NCBI GenBank assembly: GCA_964565715.1
Contig: CAZMGG010000180.1
Coordinates: 1-9,834 of the forward strand
Direction of reading: 5' to 3'
Origin: CAZMGG01 sp964565715
GTDB lineage: Bacteria; Planctomycetota; UBA1135; UBA2386
DNA: 9,834 nt
This document shows, piece by piece, positions 1 through 6,635 of this stretch. Both the position numbers and the translations under genes were made by a program. Numbering within the stretch: the stretch's first letter is position 1; every line of letters begins with the position of its first letter. A model generated the notes under the pieces. That model saw nothing but the letters and a program-made list of their open reading frames with translations. It was not told the DNA's origin and searched no databases.

Positions 1-953
1 TGGCGGCCGTTGGTCTCAATGGTGATGGTGCGATCGCCGCGCTTGGCGGCCTCGGAGAACGGTTTCGGCTGCGGCGGCGCCAGGAAGCGGGTGAAGGCGA
101 TCAGGTCGCCGAGTTCCTGCGGCGTGATCTCCGGGTCGGGCACGCCGTCGTTGTCACGGGTCGGCGCGTTCGGCGTCGAACTGGCCTGCACGGCACCGGC
201 GTGGCCCCAGCTCACGGTGCCGCCGGCACCGCGGAACGGATTGCTGGTGATGCCCATCTGGTTCATCAGCGGCGCCCGCGTGAAGAACTCGATGTTGTTG
301 GACTGCGACTTCATGCCGAAGCGGCCCATGCCGGCGCCGTCGTTGTTGACGCGGCCGCTGATGCCGTCGCCATCCAGGTCGTCGGGGTCGGCGTTGGCGA
401 GGATCGTGTCGTTGCTGATCGACTCGAACAGGCCGATGCCGAAGATCGGGATCGAGTTGCGCTGGGCGACGCGCACGGGCATGCCCTGGAAGGTGGCGGG
501 GATGACCGGCCGGCCGCCCTCGAGCTGGAACGTCGCGCTGGCCAGGGTGCCGAAGGCGGGCATCACCGGGCTCGGCAGCGCGAACAGGTTGAGCGACATG
601 TCCGGCGTGAAGCCCCAGACGGCGAGATAGAAGTTGCGGTAGAGGTCGGCGGTGCCGCCGGTCACCGGCTGGCTGTGGCAGGAGGCGCAGGAGGTGGCGT
701 TGTAGAAGGGCCCGAGGCCCTCGCTCGGCCGCCAGCGCCGCTCGAACTGGATGCGGCCGCGGTCGAAGGCGGCCCGTTCCTCGGCGGTCAGGTCGGTGCG
801 CGGGTCGCCGAGGTTCACGACCGGTGTGGGCGTGGGCGGCGGCGGGGGGGGCGGCGTGATGATCGGCGTCGCCGTGCCGTGATTCCTGCTGCAGGCGGAG
901 GCGAGCAGCAGCAGCAGGCCGGCGACGACGACGCGGAAGGTCGGTTGGCGCAC
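1..953 (-). CDS. DUF1111 / di-haem oxidoreductase-family c-type cytochrome lipoprotein (C-terminal part missing at window edge)
   Basis: This is the first 317 residues of a COG3488/DUF1111 protein, a putative di-haem oxidoreductase or peroxidase-like protein that works outside the cytoplasm. The chosen GTG start (953-951) follows GAGG by about 5 nt. Residues 1-21 form a signal (RVVVAGLLLLLASAC). Cys21 sits in an imperfect lipobox, with Ala rather than Leu at -3. A proline/threonine linker (about 30-44) follows. The haem motif CASCH (89-93) lies in the family context NATSCASCH. Further family hallmarks are GIGLFESI, the Asp-rich DPDDLDGDGISGR and GMGRFGMKS. The second haem site expected for the family should lie beyond the left edge, so it cannot be checked. 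The family is usually about 450-500 residues, so roughly a third is missing. Family assignment is firm. The substrate is unknown; electron transfer or peroxide reduction is inferred from the family only. Confidence 0.9.
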   Translation of the reverse strand, partial: MRQPTFRVVVAGLLLLLASACSRNHGTATPIITPPPPPPPTPTPVVNLGDPRTDLTAEERAAFDRGRIQFERRWRPSEGLGPFYNATSCASCHSQPVTGGTADLYRNFYLAVWGFTPDMSLNLFALPSPVMPAFGTLASATFQLEGGRPVIPATFQGMPVRVAQRNSIPIFGIGLFESISNDTILANADPDDLDGDGISGRVNNDGAGMGRFGMKSQSNNIEFFTRAPLMNQMGITSNPFRGAGGTVSWGHAGAVQASSTPNAPTRDNDGVPDPEITPQELGDLIAFTRFLAPPQPKPFSEAAKRGDRTITIETNGR

Positions 954-1099
954 AGGACCTCGTCGGGGTTCGGGGGGAGCGGGCGTCGGGCAGCATAGCC
1001 GTTCCGCGCGACGAAAGCGGGATCCGGCGCCAGGGCCCTTTCCCGCCCGCGCGGTACGGGACCTTTGGTCCCGTCCCCGGGCGGCGGCATGATCCGGCC
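954..1099. promoter_or_regulatory. Divergent intergenic region between the haem lipoprotein and the PLP-like gene
   Basis: These 146 bp must hold the start signals of two divergent genes. On the minus strand the word TCGCGCGGAAC (1011-1001) lies 48 nt before the GTG of the haem lipoprotein, and GGAAC is a common -35 word for ECF sigma factors. TATGCT (997-992 on the minus strand) is a weak -10-like hexamer. On the plus side a perfect hairpin (1056-1074) lies just before the next gene. No promoter can be assigned with certainty. Confidence 0.4.
1056..1074. repeat. Perfect inverted repeat, 8-bp arms with 3-nt loop
   Basis: ACGGGACC-TTT-GGTCCCGT is a perfect inverted repeat ending 25 bp before the ATG at 1100. 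There is no T-run after it, so it is a poor intrinsic terminator for either strand. It could be an operator or an RNA hairpin in the 5' leader of the PLP-like gene. Its role is inferred from position only. Confidence 0.55.
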
Positions 1100-1828
1100 A
1101 TGCCGATCGCGCCTGCCGACGTGGAGGCCGCCGTCCGCCGCCTGCGCGGCCATCTCGTCGCGACGCCGTTGATCGGCGGCCTGCGCCTGCCGGGCTTTCC
1201 GGTCGCTGGCGACCTGCGGCTCAAGCCCGAGGTGCTGCAGCCCGGCGGCAGCCTCTGGTATCGCGCCGCCCTGCACTTCCTGCAGCGACAGCTTGGCCGC
1301 TGCCGGGGGCTGCTCCTCACCGGGCCGCCGGCAAGCCTGCGGGCGCAGGCCCTGGCCGGCCTGCAGCATCGCCTGCCGATGGTGTCCTTCGGGCCGGGCC
1401 TGAGCGGGTCCGAACTGGCCGAACTCGCGGCGCTCGGCTGCGAGCACCGGTCGGTGCCCGAAGCGGCCGCGGACCAAGCCGCCCGTGAGCACCGGCAGCG
1501 GTCGGGCTTCACCCTCCTGCCGCTGGCCCAGGACCCGGATTGCCGGCTGGGCGTGGCCACCCTGGGCTGGGAACTGGCGCGGGACCTGCCGGCGGCGTGC
1601 GCGCAGGTGCTGGTGCCGCCGGGCGCCGGGTCGGGCGTCGAGGCCGGACTACGGGCCGGCGGGCACGCGGCCGTTGTGCGCGAGGTGACGGACGCCGCCG
1701 TTCCGAGCGGCCTCGCCGCGGCGCTGGCGCGAGGTCATGGCCTGGTGGCCGGCGCCACCGGCCTGGCGGTCCTGGCCGCGGCGCTTGGCCTGACCGACGG
1801 GCCCCATGGCGTGGTGCTCGACGCCTGA
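1100..1828 (+). CDS. Degenerate PLP fold-type-II protein (threonine dehydratase / serine racemase relative) lacking the catalytic lysine
   Basis: The 242-residue protein follows the threonine dehydratase/serine racemase pattern. It has the TPL substrate motif at 22-24, then LKPEVLQPGGS (41-51), matching the family's 'LKxExLQpxGSFKxRGA'. The position of the PLP-binding Lys is Trp53 (GSLWYRAA). The substrate-binding 'SxGNHAQ' loop is replaced by PPASLRAQ (76-83). A remnant of the phosphate-binding Gly loop remains as VPPGAGSGVEAGL (172-184), and HGLVAGATGLAVLAAAL (213-229) matches 'vEpaGAaalAAl'. The final SGGN is absent. About 60 residues are missing between the last two motifs compared with active enzymes of about 320. 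The known family reaction (PLP-dependent beta-elimination) should be impossible without the lysine. The frame is intact, so a non-catalytic role is inferred, or a pseudogene in the making. The ATG at 1100 has no strong ribosome site. Assignment rests on motif order recognised by eye. Confidence 0.75.
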   Translation: MPIAPADVEAAVRRLRGHLVATPLIGGLRLPGFPVAGDLRLKPEVLQPGGSLWYRAALHFLQRQLGRCRGLLLTGPPASLRAQALAGLQHRLPMVSFGPGLSGSELAELAALGCEHRSVPEAAADQAAREHRQRSGFTLLPLAQDPDCRLGVATLGWELARDLPAACAQVLVPPGAGSGVEAGLRAGGHAAVVREVTDAAVPSGLAAALARGHGLVAGATGLAVLAAALGLTDGPHGVVLDA

Positions 1829-1839
1829 GCCCTCGCCGA

Positions 1840-2418
1840 TCAGATCCGCAGCGCGTGCTCGAAGCAGTTGATCCGCGCCACCGCCTGGGTGATGTCGTCC
1901 TCGACGAAGTGCGGCTCGACGGTGTATTCCCGGTCGCCGCCGCCCATGCCGGTGCGGACCAGGATCGTGCCGACCTCGGCCCGCTGGGCCGCCAGGATGT
2001 CGGCGGTGGTGTGGCCGATCATCCAGCAGCGGTGCAGGTTCAGGTCGAACTCCTGCTGGGCCATCTTGAAGATGCCCGGCGCCGGCTTGCGGAACACCGA
2101 CTCCTTCTTGAAGCGGCCCTTGCCCTTGGGGTGCCAGGGGCAGGTGTAGATCTTGGCCAGCGGGATGCCTTCCCGCTGCAGGGTGGCCACCAGGACCTCG
2201 CACAGCTTGTGGAAGGCGCGCTCCTTGAGCTGGCCGAAGGCGATGTCGGGCCGGCTGCTGGCCACGAACAGCTTGAAGCGGCTCGGATCCAGCCGGCCGA
2301 GCGCCTCCAGGGCGCCGGGCAGGAAGGGGATCTGCCCGTCGGCGGTGAGGGTCGGCTCGGCGAGCACGACGCCGTCCAGTTCGAAGAAGATGCCTTGCTT
2401 GTCGGGGATCCTGGCCAT
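1840..2418 (-). CDS. GmhB/HisB-N-like HAD superfamily protein with altered catalytic residues
   Basis: The 192-residue protein aligns along its length with D-glycero-D-manno-heptose 1,7-bisphosphate phosphatase (GmhB, HAD-IIIA). Motif I is FFELDGVV (11-18) instead of FLDRDGT/V, so the nucleophilic Asp is Glu13 while the general acid/base Asp15 remains. Motif II is VASSRPDIAFG (52-62), with Ser54 at the Thr position. Motif III is RKPAPG with Lys111. Motif IV is WMIGHTTAD, where the first Asp of GDxxxD is His136 and Asp140 is kept. The zinc loop is partial: Cys93 and His96 are present (YTCPWHP), but the CxC before RKP is SVF. Loss of the nucleophile and a metal-binding Asp argues against ordinary phosphatase activity. 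The ATG at 2418 is chosen because AAAGGA lies 8 nt upstream; an upstream extension of the frame to 2520 looks non-coding. It converges on the PLP-like gene with an 11-bp gap. Confidence 0.82.
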   Translation of the reverse strand: MARIPDKQGIFFELDGVVLAEPTLTADGQIPFLPGALEALGRLDPSRFKLFVASSRPDIAFGQLKERAFHKLCEVLVATLQREGIPLAKIYTCPWHPKGKGRFKKESVFRKPAPGIFKMAQQEFDLNLHRCWMIGHTTADILAAQRAEVGTILVRTGMGGGDREYTVEPHFVEDDITQAVARINCFEHALRI

Positions 2419-2640
2419 GTCATCGGTCCTTTCGCGGGGTGAGCCCGGCATCGGCGGGATCGGCCAGGGGCTGGAGGGATCGGCAAAAACGCCCGACCCG
2501 GGGCGCAGTCCGAGGTGCATGCTGCCGTGCGCAAGTGCCTGCCAGGGCAGAAGAAGCCGACGAAAAAGACGAGCCTGGCGACCCCGGGTCCGCGTAGGCG
2601 GGGCATACTCCTCCTCGCCAACAGTTTCTTGCCCGACATC
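2419..2640. promoter_or_regulatory. Divergent intergenic region between HAD-like gene and sigma operon
   Basis: This 222-bp stretch separates two divergent start codons and should hold both promoters. It contains short palindromes such as GACCCCGGGTC (2580-2590) and a lone -10-like CATACT (2604-2609). No GGAAC word occurs on either strand, so ECF autoregulation is not visible here. Open frames cross it on both strands, but their residues look like random high-GC translation. Confidence 0.35.
2427..2432 (-). promoter_or_regulatory. Ribosome binding site of the HAD-like gene
   Basis: AAAGGA on the minus strand, 8 nt before the ATG at 2418-2416. It decides this start over two upstream in-frame ATGs (2520 and 2451), which have no such signal. 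Confidence 0.6.
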
Positions 2641-3213
2641 GTGTCACCCAGGTCCGCCAACGACCTCATGCTTCGGGTGCAGGCAGGCGATCTGGCGGCG
2701 TTCGAGGAGCTCGTCGAACGCTACCAGGACGTGGTCTACGGTCTCGCCATCAGCCTGCTGCGCAACCCCGAGGACGCAGAGGAAGCCGCCCAGGACGCTT
2801 TCCTGAAGCTGTACCGGGCTCGCGGGAGCTTCGACTCCGCCCGGGCCCTGGAGCCCTGGCTGCTGCGCATCGCCGGCAACGTTGCGCGCGATCGGCTGCG
2901 GCGGCGGAAGACGCGCTGGCTGCCGGTGCTCGAGCCGCGCGGCGACGAGGACCCGAGCGCGCAGGTGGCGGATCCGCGCGCGCCCAACGCGGGGCAGGCG
3001 GCCATCGGCCAGACGGTGCTGGCGCAGCTCGCCCGTCTCAGCGACCGGGTGCGGGTGCCGCTGGAGCTGAAGTACCTGCGCGGCTTCTCCAACCAGGAGA
3101 TCGCCACCGCGCTCGGCATCTCGATCAGCAACGTCAAGGTGCTTCTCGCCCGGGGCAAGGACCTGCTGCAGAGCCGACTGCAGGGCGATCTCGAAGGGGA
3201 GGCGGGAAGCTGA
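2641..3213 (+). CDS. ECF (sigma-70 family, group 4) RNA polymerase sigma factor
   Basis: The 190-residue protein directs RNA polymerase to a special promoter set. Region 2 (about 8-90) shows NDLMLRVQAGDLAAFEELV, then NPEDAEEAAQDAFLKLYR (42-59) and PWLLRIAGNVARDRLRR (72-88), all typical of ECF factors. A short linker leads to region 4 (about 125-182), with RVPLELKYLRGFSNQEIATA and the helix-turn-helix ALGISISNVKVLLARGKDLL. The anti-sigma gene begins 1 bp after the stop, so the two are almost surely co-transcribed and translationally coupled. The start is uncertain. GTG at 2641 gives the usual nine or so residues before region 2, ATG at 2668 would trim region 2.1, and in-frame GTG at 2515 or TTG at 2629 would add unstructured residues. 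None has a clear ribosome site. Which ECF subgroup it belongs to cannot be told by eye. Confidence 0.93.
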   Translation: MSPRSANDLMLRVQAGDLAAFEELVERYQDVVYGLAISLLRNPEDAEEAAQDAFLKLYRARGSFDSARALEPWLLRIAGNVARDRLRRRKTRWLPVLEPRGDEDPSAQVADPRAPNAGQAAIGQTVLAQLARLSDRVRVPLELKYLRGFSNQEIATALGISISNVKVLLARGKDLLQSRLQGDLEGEAGS

Positions 3214-3214
3214 C

Positions 3215-5821
3215 ATGGCGCACCTGCCCGACAACCCCTGGCGCGACGACTCCCTCGATCGCGGCGCGGACCAGGATGGTACGCACGGCGAGCGGCCGGT
3301 TCGCCAGCCCGCCGATCCGCAGGACCTGCACCGCCACCCGCCGCGGGATGCGGTGTGCGCGCGGGTGCGCGGGCTGCTGCGCGATCACGCCGACGGCGAC
3401 CTCGACGATGCCATGGCCCGGGCGGTGGAACTGCACGTGCACCGCTGCCGGGGCTGTGGGCTGGCCCTGGCCCGGGCCGAACACGAGGTGCTGCGGCTGC
3501 GCCGCGCCGGCGCAGAGACGGCGGTCCGGGCGCCGGCCGGCTTCGCCGCCCGGACCACCGAACGATTGCTGGCCAGCCTCGGCGAGAAGTCCGAGGTGGG
3601 CGCACCGGTCCGTCGTGCGCACTGGCTGCTGCGGCTGCCCGCGGCGCCGGCATTCGGCCGTCTGCTGGTGGCGAGCATGGCGGCGGTGGCCGCCGGCATC
3701 GTGCTGGCCCTGCTGCTGCTCTCGGCCTACGGCGAGGACGAGCGGGTGCCGGTGGCGACGGTGGTGTCGGCGGTGGGCGCGACCTTCGAGAACGGGGACG
3801 TGACCGCACCGTTGCTGCCCGGCCAGGAACTGCCGCCCGGGGCGGTGGTGCGGGTCGGGCCTGGTGGCGGTGCCCGGCTGCACTTCCGTTCGCGGCGGAA
3901 CGGCGATCCGACGGCCGCGGTGGGGCTGCGCTCGGGCGAGCTGCGCACCGGGCCCGACGGCCTGCACCTGCTGGAGGGCACCGCCGAGCTGGAGGTGTCG
4001 CAGCGGCTCGACGTGGTCGTCGCCGATGGCTCGCGACTGACCATGGAGGTCGGCCGGTTCCACCTCGATGCGGTGCGCTACCGCGGCTTCGACGACGTGG
4101 TCGAAGGGCGCGAGGGCTCGTGGAAGGTCCGCGTCGAGGCCATCCACGGCAGCGGCGCCGTGGTCGAGCACGGCGCCGAGTCGGTCAGCATCGCCGAGGG
4201 CCAGGTGGCGATCTGGCAGGGCGCCACCGGCATCCAGGTGACGCCGTCGCCCGACGCCAGCGGGTTCGGTCCCTTCCCCGGCGCCGGTTTCGGCGCCGGA
4301 CCGGGCGCCGGTCCGGGCAACGCGAGCCGGCGGCCCGCCGACCCGCCGGAGCCCCAGCCCGGACTGATCGGCGCCGTCTACGAGATGCCCGCCGGGGCGC
4401 CGAGCTGGGGGGCCCACGTCAACCTGCTGTTCGGTCGCGACGGCCAGGCGGTCTCCTGGAGCGGCGCCACCGATGCCCGCGGCGTGTTCGCGCTGCCGCC
4501 GGGCCAGACGCCGCAGAGTGCGTTCGCCATGGTGCAGGTCGTGCCGCCGCCGGGTCGTCCCGATCTCGGCGTGCCGATGCCTTTCGCGGTGCCGGTGGTG
4601 GTCGATGAACGCGGGCCGCGGCTGCGCGAGGTGCTGCCGCTGGCGTCGTCGCCGGGGGTGCGCGGCGTGGTGCTGGATCCGAGCCAGATGCCGGTGGCCG
4701 GCTGCCGCGTCGTCGGCGTGGTGGTCGACGAGCTGTTCGGCGGCGCCCTGCCCTGGCTGGAAGGCTCGGTGCTGACCGATGGCCAGGGTCGCTTCGCCCT
4801 GACCGGGCTGCCGGCGGCGCTGCCGGTCTACCAGCGGCTGGCCCTGCTGTTCCTGCATCCGAGCCACGGCGCGGTCGCCCGTCCGGTGCCCGATCCGGGC
4901 TCGCTGGCGGCCCGCGAGTTCCGCTGGCTGTTCGCCATGGATGCCGCCAACGAGGCGGTGGTGGAGGGGCTGGACCCGGCCCGTCCGTACGAGATCCTCG
5001 AGGAACTGCCGGGCATGCCGCCGGGCACCGGCTGCCGCGTGCATCGGGTCCGTGCCGACGACAACGGCCGCGTCGATCTGCAGGTTGGCGGAGGGCGCCT
5101 CTGGCTGCGCGGCGGCACGCCGGCGCGGCTCCTGCTGCAGCGGCTGACGCCGGGCGGGGCCGGCACCTCGGCGCCGGGCGGCACCGAGGCCCTGATCGCC
5201 GGCGATCCGGAGGAGGCCGGGCTGTACCTGATGCCGATGCAGCCGGTGGTGGGCACCGACTATCTGCTGGCGCGGAGCTTCCGTGGCCAGCGCTTCGCGG
5301 TGGACGCGGCCGACGATCCGACGCTGGGCCGGCTGACCGTGGTGAGCGACCTGACCGGCCGGCCGGTGGCGCGGGCCGAGGTGTTCGCGGTCGATCCCGG
5401 TGGCACCAAGGCCCGGCCGAACCAGCGGCTGCTGGGGTTGGAGGTCGGCGGCGCCGGCCTGCTGGCCTCGCTGCAGGCCGGCGAGCAGCTGCTGCTGGCG
5501 GTGACGCCGGATGGTGGTGTCGGGCTGGCGCCGGCCGACCGGATCGGCAACGGCGTGCGGCTGGCGGTGCAGGAGGCTGGCACGGCGGTGCTGAGCGGAC
5601 CGCTGCAGCCGCGGCCGCAGGATCCCAACCAGGTGGTGCGGCTGCGCTTCGTGCGCCGCGACGGCGCGCTGACCGGCGAACTGCCGGCCCTGGTGCGGTT
5701 CGCGACCGGCGCCGAGGGCTGGGTGGTGGGCCCGCTGCCGCCGGGCAACTACACGGTCACCAGCGGCGGTCGGACCTGGAACGTGCAGGTCGCGCCGGGC
5801 ATGACGACGGTGCTGCGCTAG
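3215..5821 (+). CDS. Large membrane anti-sigma factor: zinc finger, TM helix, FecR-like domain and carboxypeptidase-regulatory-like repeats
   Basis: This 868-residue protein should hold the preceding sigma factor at the membrane and release it on an outside cue. Its cytoplasmic part (1-147) contains the zinc anti-sigma signature H74-x3-C78-x2-C81 (HVHRCRGC) in the family setting 'DGDLDDAMARAVELH'. A single TM helix follows at about 149-171 (LLVASMAAVAAGIVLALLLL). Outside the membrane lies a FecR-like domain (about 180-338, VATVVSAVGATFENGD to VSIAEGQVAIWQ). A Gly/Pro linker (346-383) comes next. After it are beta modules resembling carboxypeptidase regulatory domains, near 384-445, 481-550, 705-770 and 795-868 (LPPGNYTV). 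The ATG at 3215 is preceded by GGGGAGG and GGGAAG. Ordinary anti-sigma factors are about 150-350 residues, so the roughly 700-residue outer part is exceptional. The modules may bind a surface ligand or structure; that is inference. Confidence 0.88.
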   Translation: MAHLPDNPWRDDSLDRGADQDGTHGERPVRQPADPQDLHRHPPRDAVCARVRGLLRDHADGDLDDAMARAVELHVHRCRGCGLALARAEHEVLRLRRAGAETAVRAPAGFAARTTERLLASLGEKSEVGAPVRRAHWLLRLPAAPAFGRLLVASMAAVAAGIVLALLLLSAYGEDERVPVATVVSAVGATFENGDVTAPLLPGQELPPGAVVRVGPGGGARLHFRSRRNGDPTAAVGLRSGELRTGPDGLHLLEGTAELEVSQRLDVVVADGSRLTMEVGRFHLDAVRYRGFDDVVEGREGSWKVRVEAIHGSGAVVEHGAESVSIAEGQVAIWQGATGIQVTPSPDASGFGPFPGAGFGAGPGAGPGNASRRPADPPEPQPGLIGAVYEMPAGAPSWGAHVNLLFGRDGQAVSWSGATDARGVFALPPGQTPQSAFAMVQVVPPPGRPDLGVPMPFAVPVVVDERGPRLREVLPLASSPGVRGVVLDPSQMPVAGCRVVGVVVDELFGGALPWLEGSVLTDGQGRFALTGLPAALPVYQRLALLFLHPSHGAVARPVPDPGSLAAREFRWLFAMDAANEAVVEGLDPARPYEILEELPGMPPGTGCRVHRVRADDNGRVDLQVGGGRLWLRGGTPARLLLQRLTPGGAGTSAPGGTEALIAGDPEEAGLYLMPMQPVVGTDYLLARSFRGQRFAVDAADDPTLGRLTVVSDLTGRPVARAEVFAVDPGGTKARPNQRLLGLEVGGAGLLASLQAGEQLLLAVTPDGGVGLAPADRIGNGVRLAVQEAGTAVLSGPLQPRPQDPNQVVRLRFVRRDGALTGELPALVRFATGAEGWVVGPLPPGNYTVTSGGRTWNVQVAPGMTTVLR
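4280..4315 (+). repeat. Three tandem 12-bp units in the Gly/Pro linker of the anti-sigma gene
   Basis: GGCGCCGG recurs at 4280, 4292 and 4304, exactly 12 bp apart, each followed by four variable bases. It encodes GAGF-GAGP-GAGP within the hinge between the FecR-like domain and the beta modules. It probably arose by slippage, and unit gain or loss would keep the frame. Confidence 0.7.
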
Positions 5822-5825
5822 CGGC

Positions 5826-6614
5826 TCAGCCGCCCCGCAGGAAGTCCAGGACCTGCTCGCCGGCCGCCAGGCTCTCCAGCAGCAGGGAATGACCGGCGCC
5901 GGGGATCGCCCGGAAGGTCGCATCGGGCAGCAGGGCGGCGGTGGCCGCCACCTCGTCCGGCGGCGTCAGGGTGTCCTCGGCGCCGGCCAGGCAGAGCGTC
6001 GGCACCGCGCAGCGGCGCGCCAGCGCCTCGCCGTCGAAGGTCATCAGCGCCTGACACTGGCTCCGCATCAGCCGGAGCGCGTCTTCGGTCGGCGCGCTGG
6101 CGCGGATGATGTCATCGACCACCGCCGGCTTCTGCCGGTGGAAGGTGGCGCCGAACAGGAAGGGGGCGGTCAGCTCGGCCAGCAGGTCCGGCGCGCGCCC
6201 GGCGATGAGTTCGAAGTAGCGGTACACGCGGCGGGCGCGCGGGCTGGCGCTGGCGGCGGAGCAGAGCAGGACCAGGCGGCCGATCGCGCCGGTGGCCGCC
6301 GTGGCCGCCGCCGCCAGCGCGACCTTGCCGCCGAGCGATGTGCCCACCAGCGCCACGGGCGCCGGCAGCATGGCCGCCACCGCCAGCACGTCGGCGGCGG
6401 CCTCGGCGAACGAGAAGCCGCCGGGCAGCGGGCCCGACGGCGGCAGGCCCACCGGGTCGACGGCGGCGCAGGTGAAGCCCTCGCGGGCGAAGCGGCGCGG
6501 CAGGGTCCCGAACAGGCGCGCGCCCGAGCCGAGGCCCGGCACCAGCAGCAGGCCGGGCCCCTCGCCGGTGACCGTGTAGTGGATGCGGCGGTCGTTCCGT
6601 TCGACGATCGGCAT
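5826..6614 (-). CDS. Alpha/beta hydrolase fold protein
   Basis: The 262-residue protein has a complete alpha/beta hydrolase triad in the usual order. The nucleophile elbow is GTSLGG (Ser93), the acid is Asp214 in AGAEDTLTPP, and the base is His242 in GAGHSLLLE. The oxyanion region VPGLGSG (25-31) lacks the classic His before Gly. No signal peptide is visible, so it is probably cytoplasmic. Resemblance is to esterases, lactonases and 3-oxoadipate enol-lactonase-like proteins, but no substrate can be named. It is the last gene of a three-gene minus-strand set: 21 bp separate its ATG from the stop of the M28 gene before it. The ribosome site is weak. Its stop lies 4 bp from that of the convergent anti-sigma gene, with no room for a terminator. 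Confidence 0.88.
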   Translation of the reverse strand: MPIVERNDRRIHYTVTGEGPGLLLVPGLGSGARLFGTLPRRFAREGFTCAAVDPVGLPPSGPLPGGFSFAEAAADVLAVAAMLPAPVALVGTSLGGKVALAAAATAATGAIGRLVLLCSAASASPRARRVYRYFELIAGRAPDLLAELTAPFLFGATFHRQKPAVVDDIIRASAPTEDALRLMRSQCQALMTFDGEALARRCAVPTLCLAGAEDTLTPPDEVAATAALLPDATFRAIPGAGHSLLLESLAAGEQVLDFLRGG

Positions 6615-6635
6615 GGCTGTGCTGCCCGACGGGTG

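Noticed and set aside
984..999. A 16-bp word (GTCGGGCAGCAYAGCC) also found on the minus strand at 6630-6615 before the hydrolase gene
   Set aside because: One mismatch in 16 bases is within chance for a 10-kb GC-rich window, and the two positions relative to the genes differ (one is next to a start codon, the other is not).
154..1560. A 468-codon minus-strand frame covering the haem gene and the PLP-like gene
   Set aside because: It is in a different frame from the haem gene, which has CASCH and other family motifs, and is Arg/Pro/Ser-rich without structure.
2620..2642. AAC-N17-CGT as a possible ECF autoregulated promoter before the sigma gene
   Set aside because: Both words are too short, and the second overlaps the chosen start codon; chance is the simpler explanation.
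3134..5923. A 929-codon open frame on the minus strand opposite the anti-sigma gene
   Set aside because: It is rich in Arg, His, Gln and Ala with no recognisable domain, while the plus strand has clear zinc-finger, TM and FecR features. Long antisense frames are normal at this GC content.
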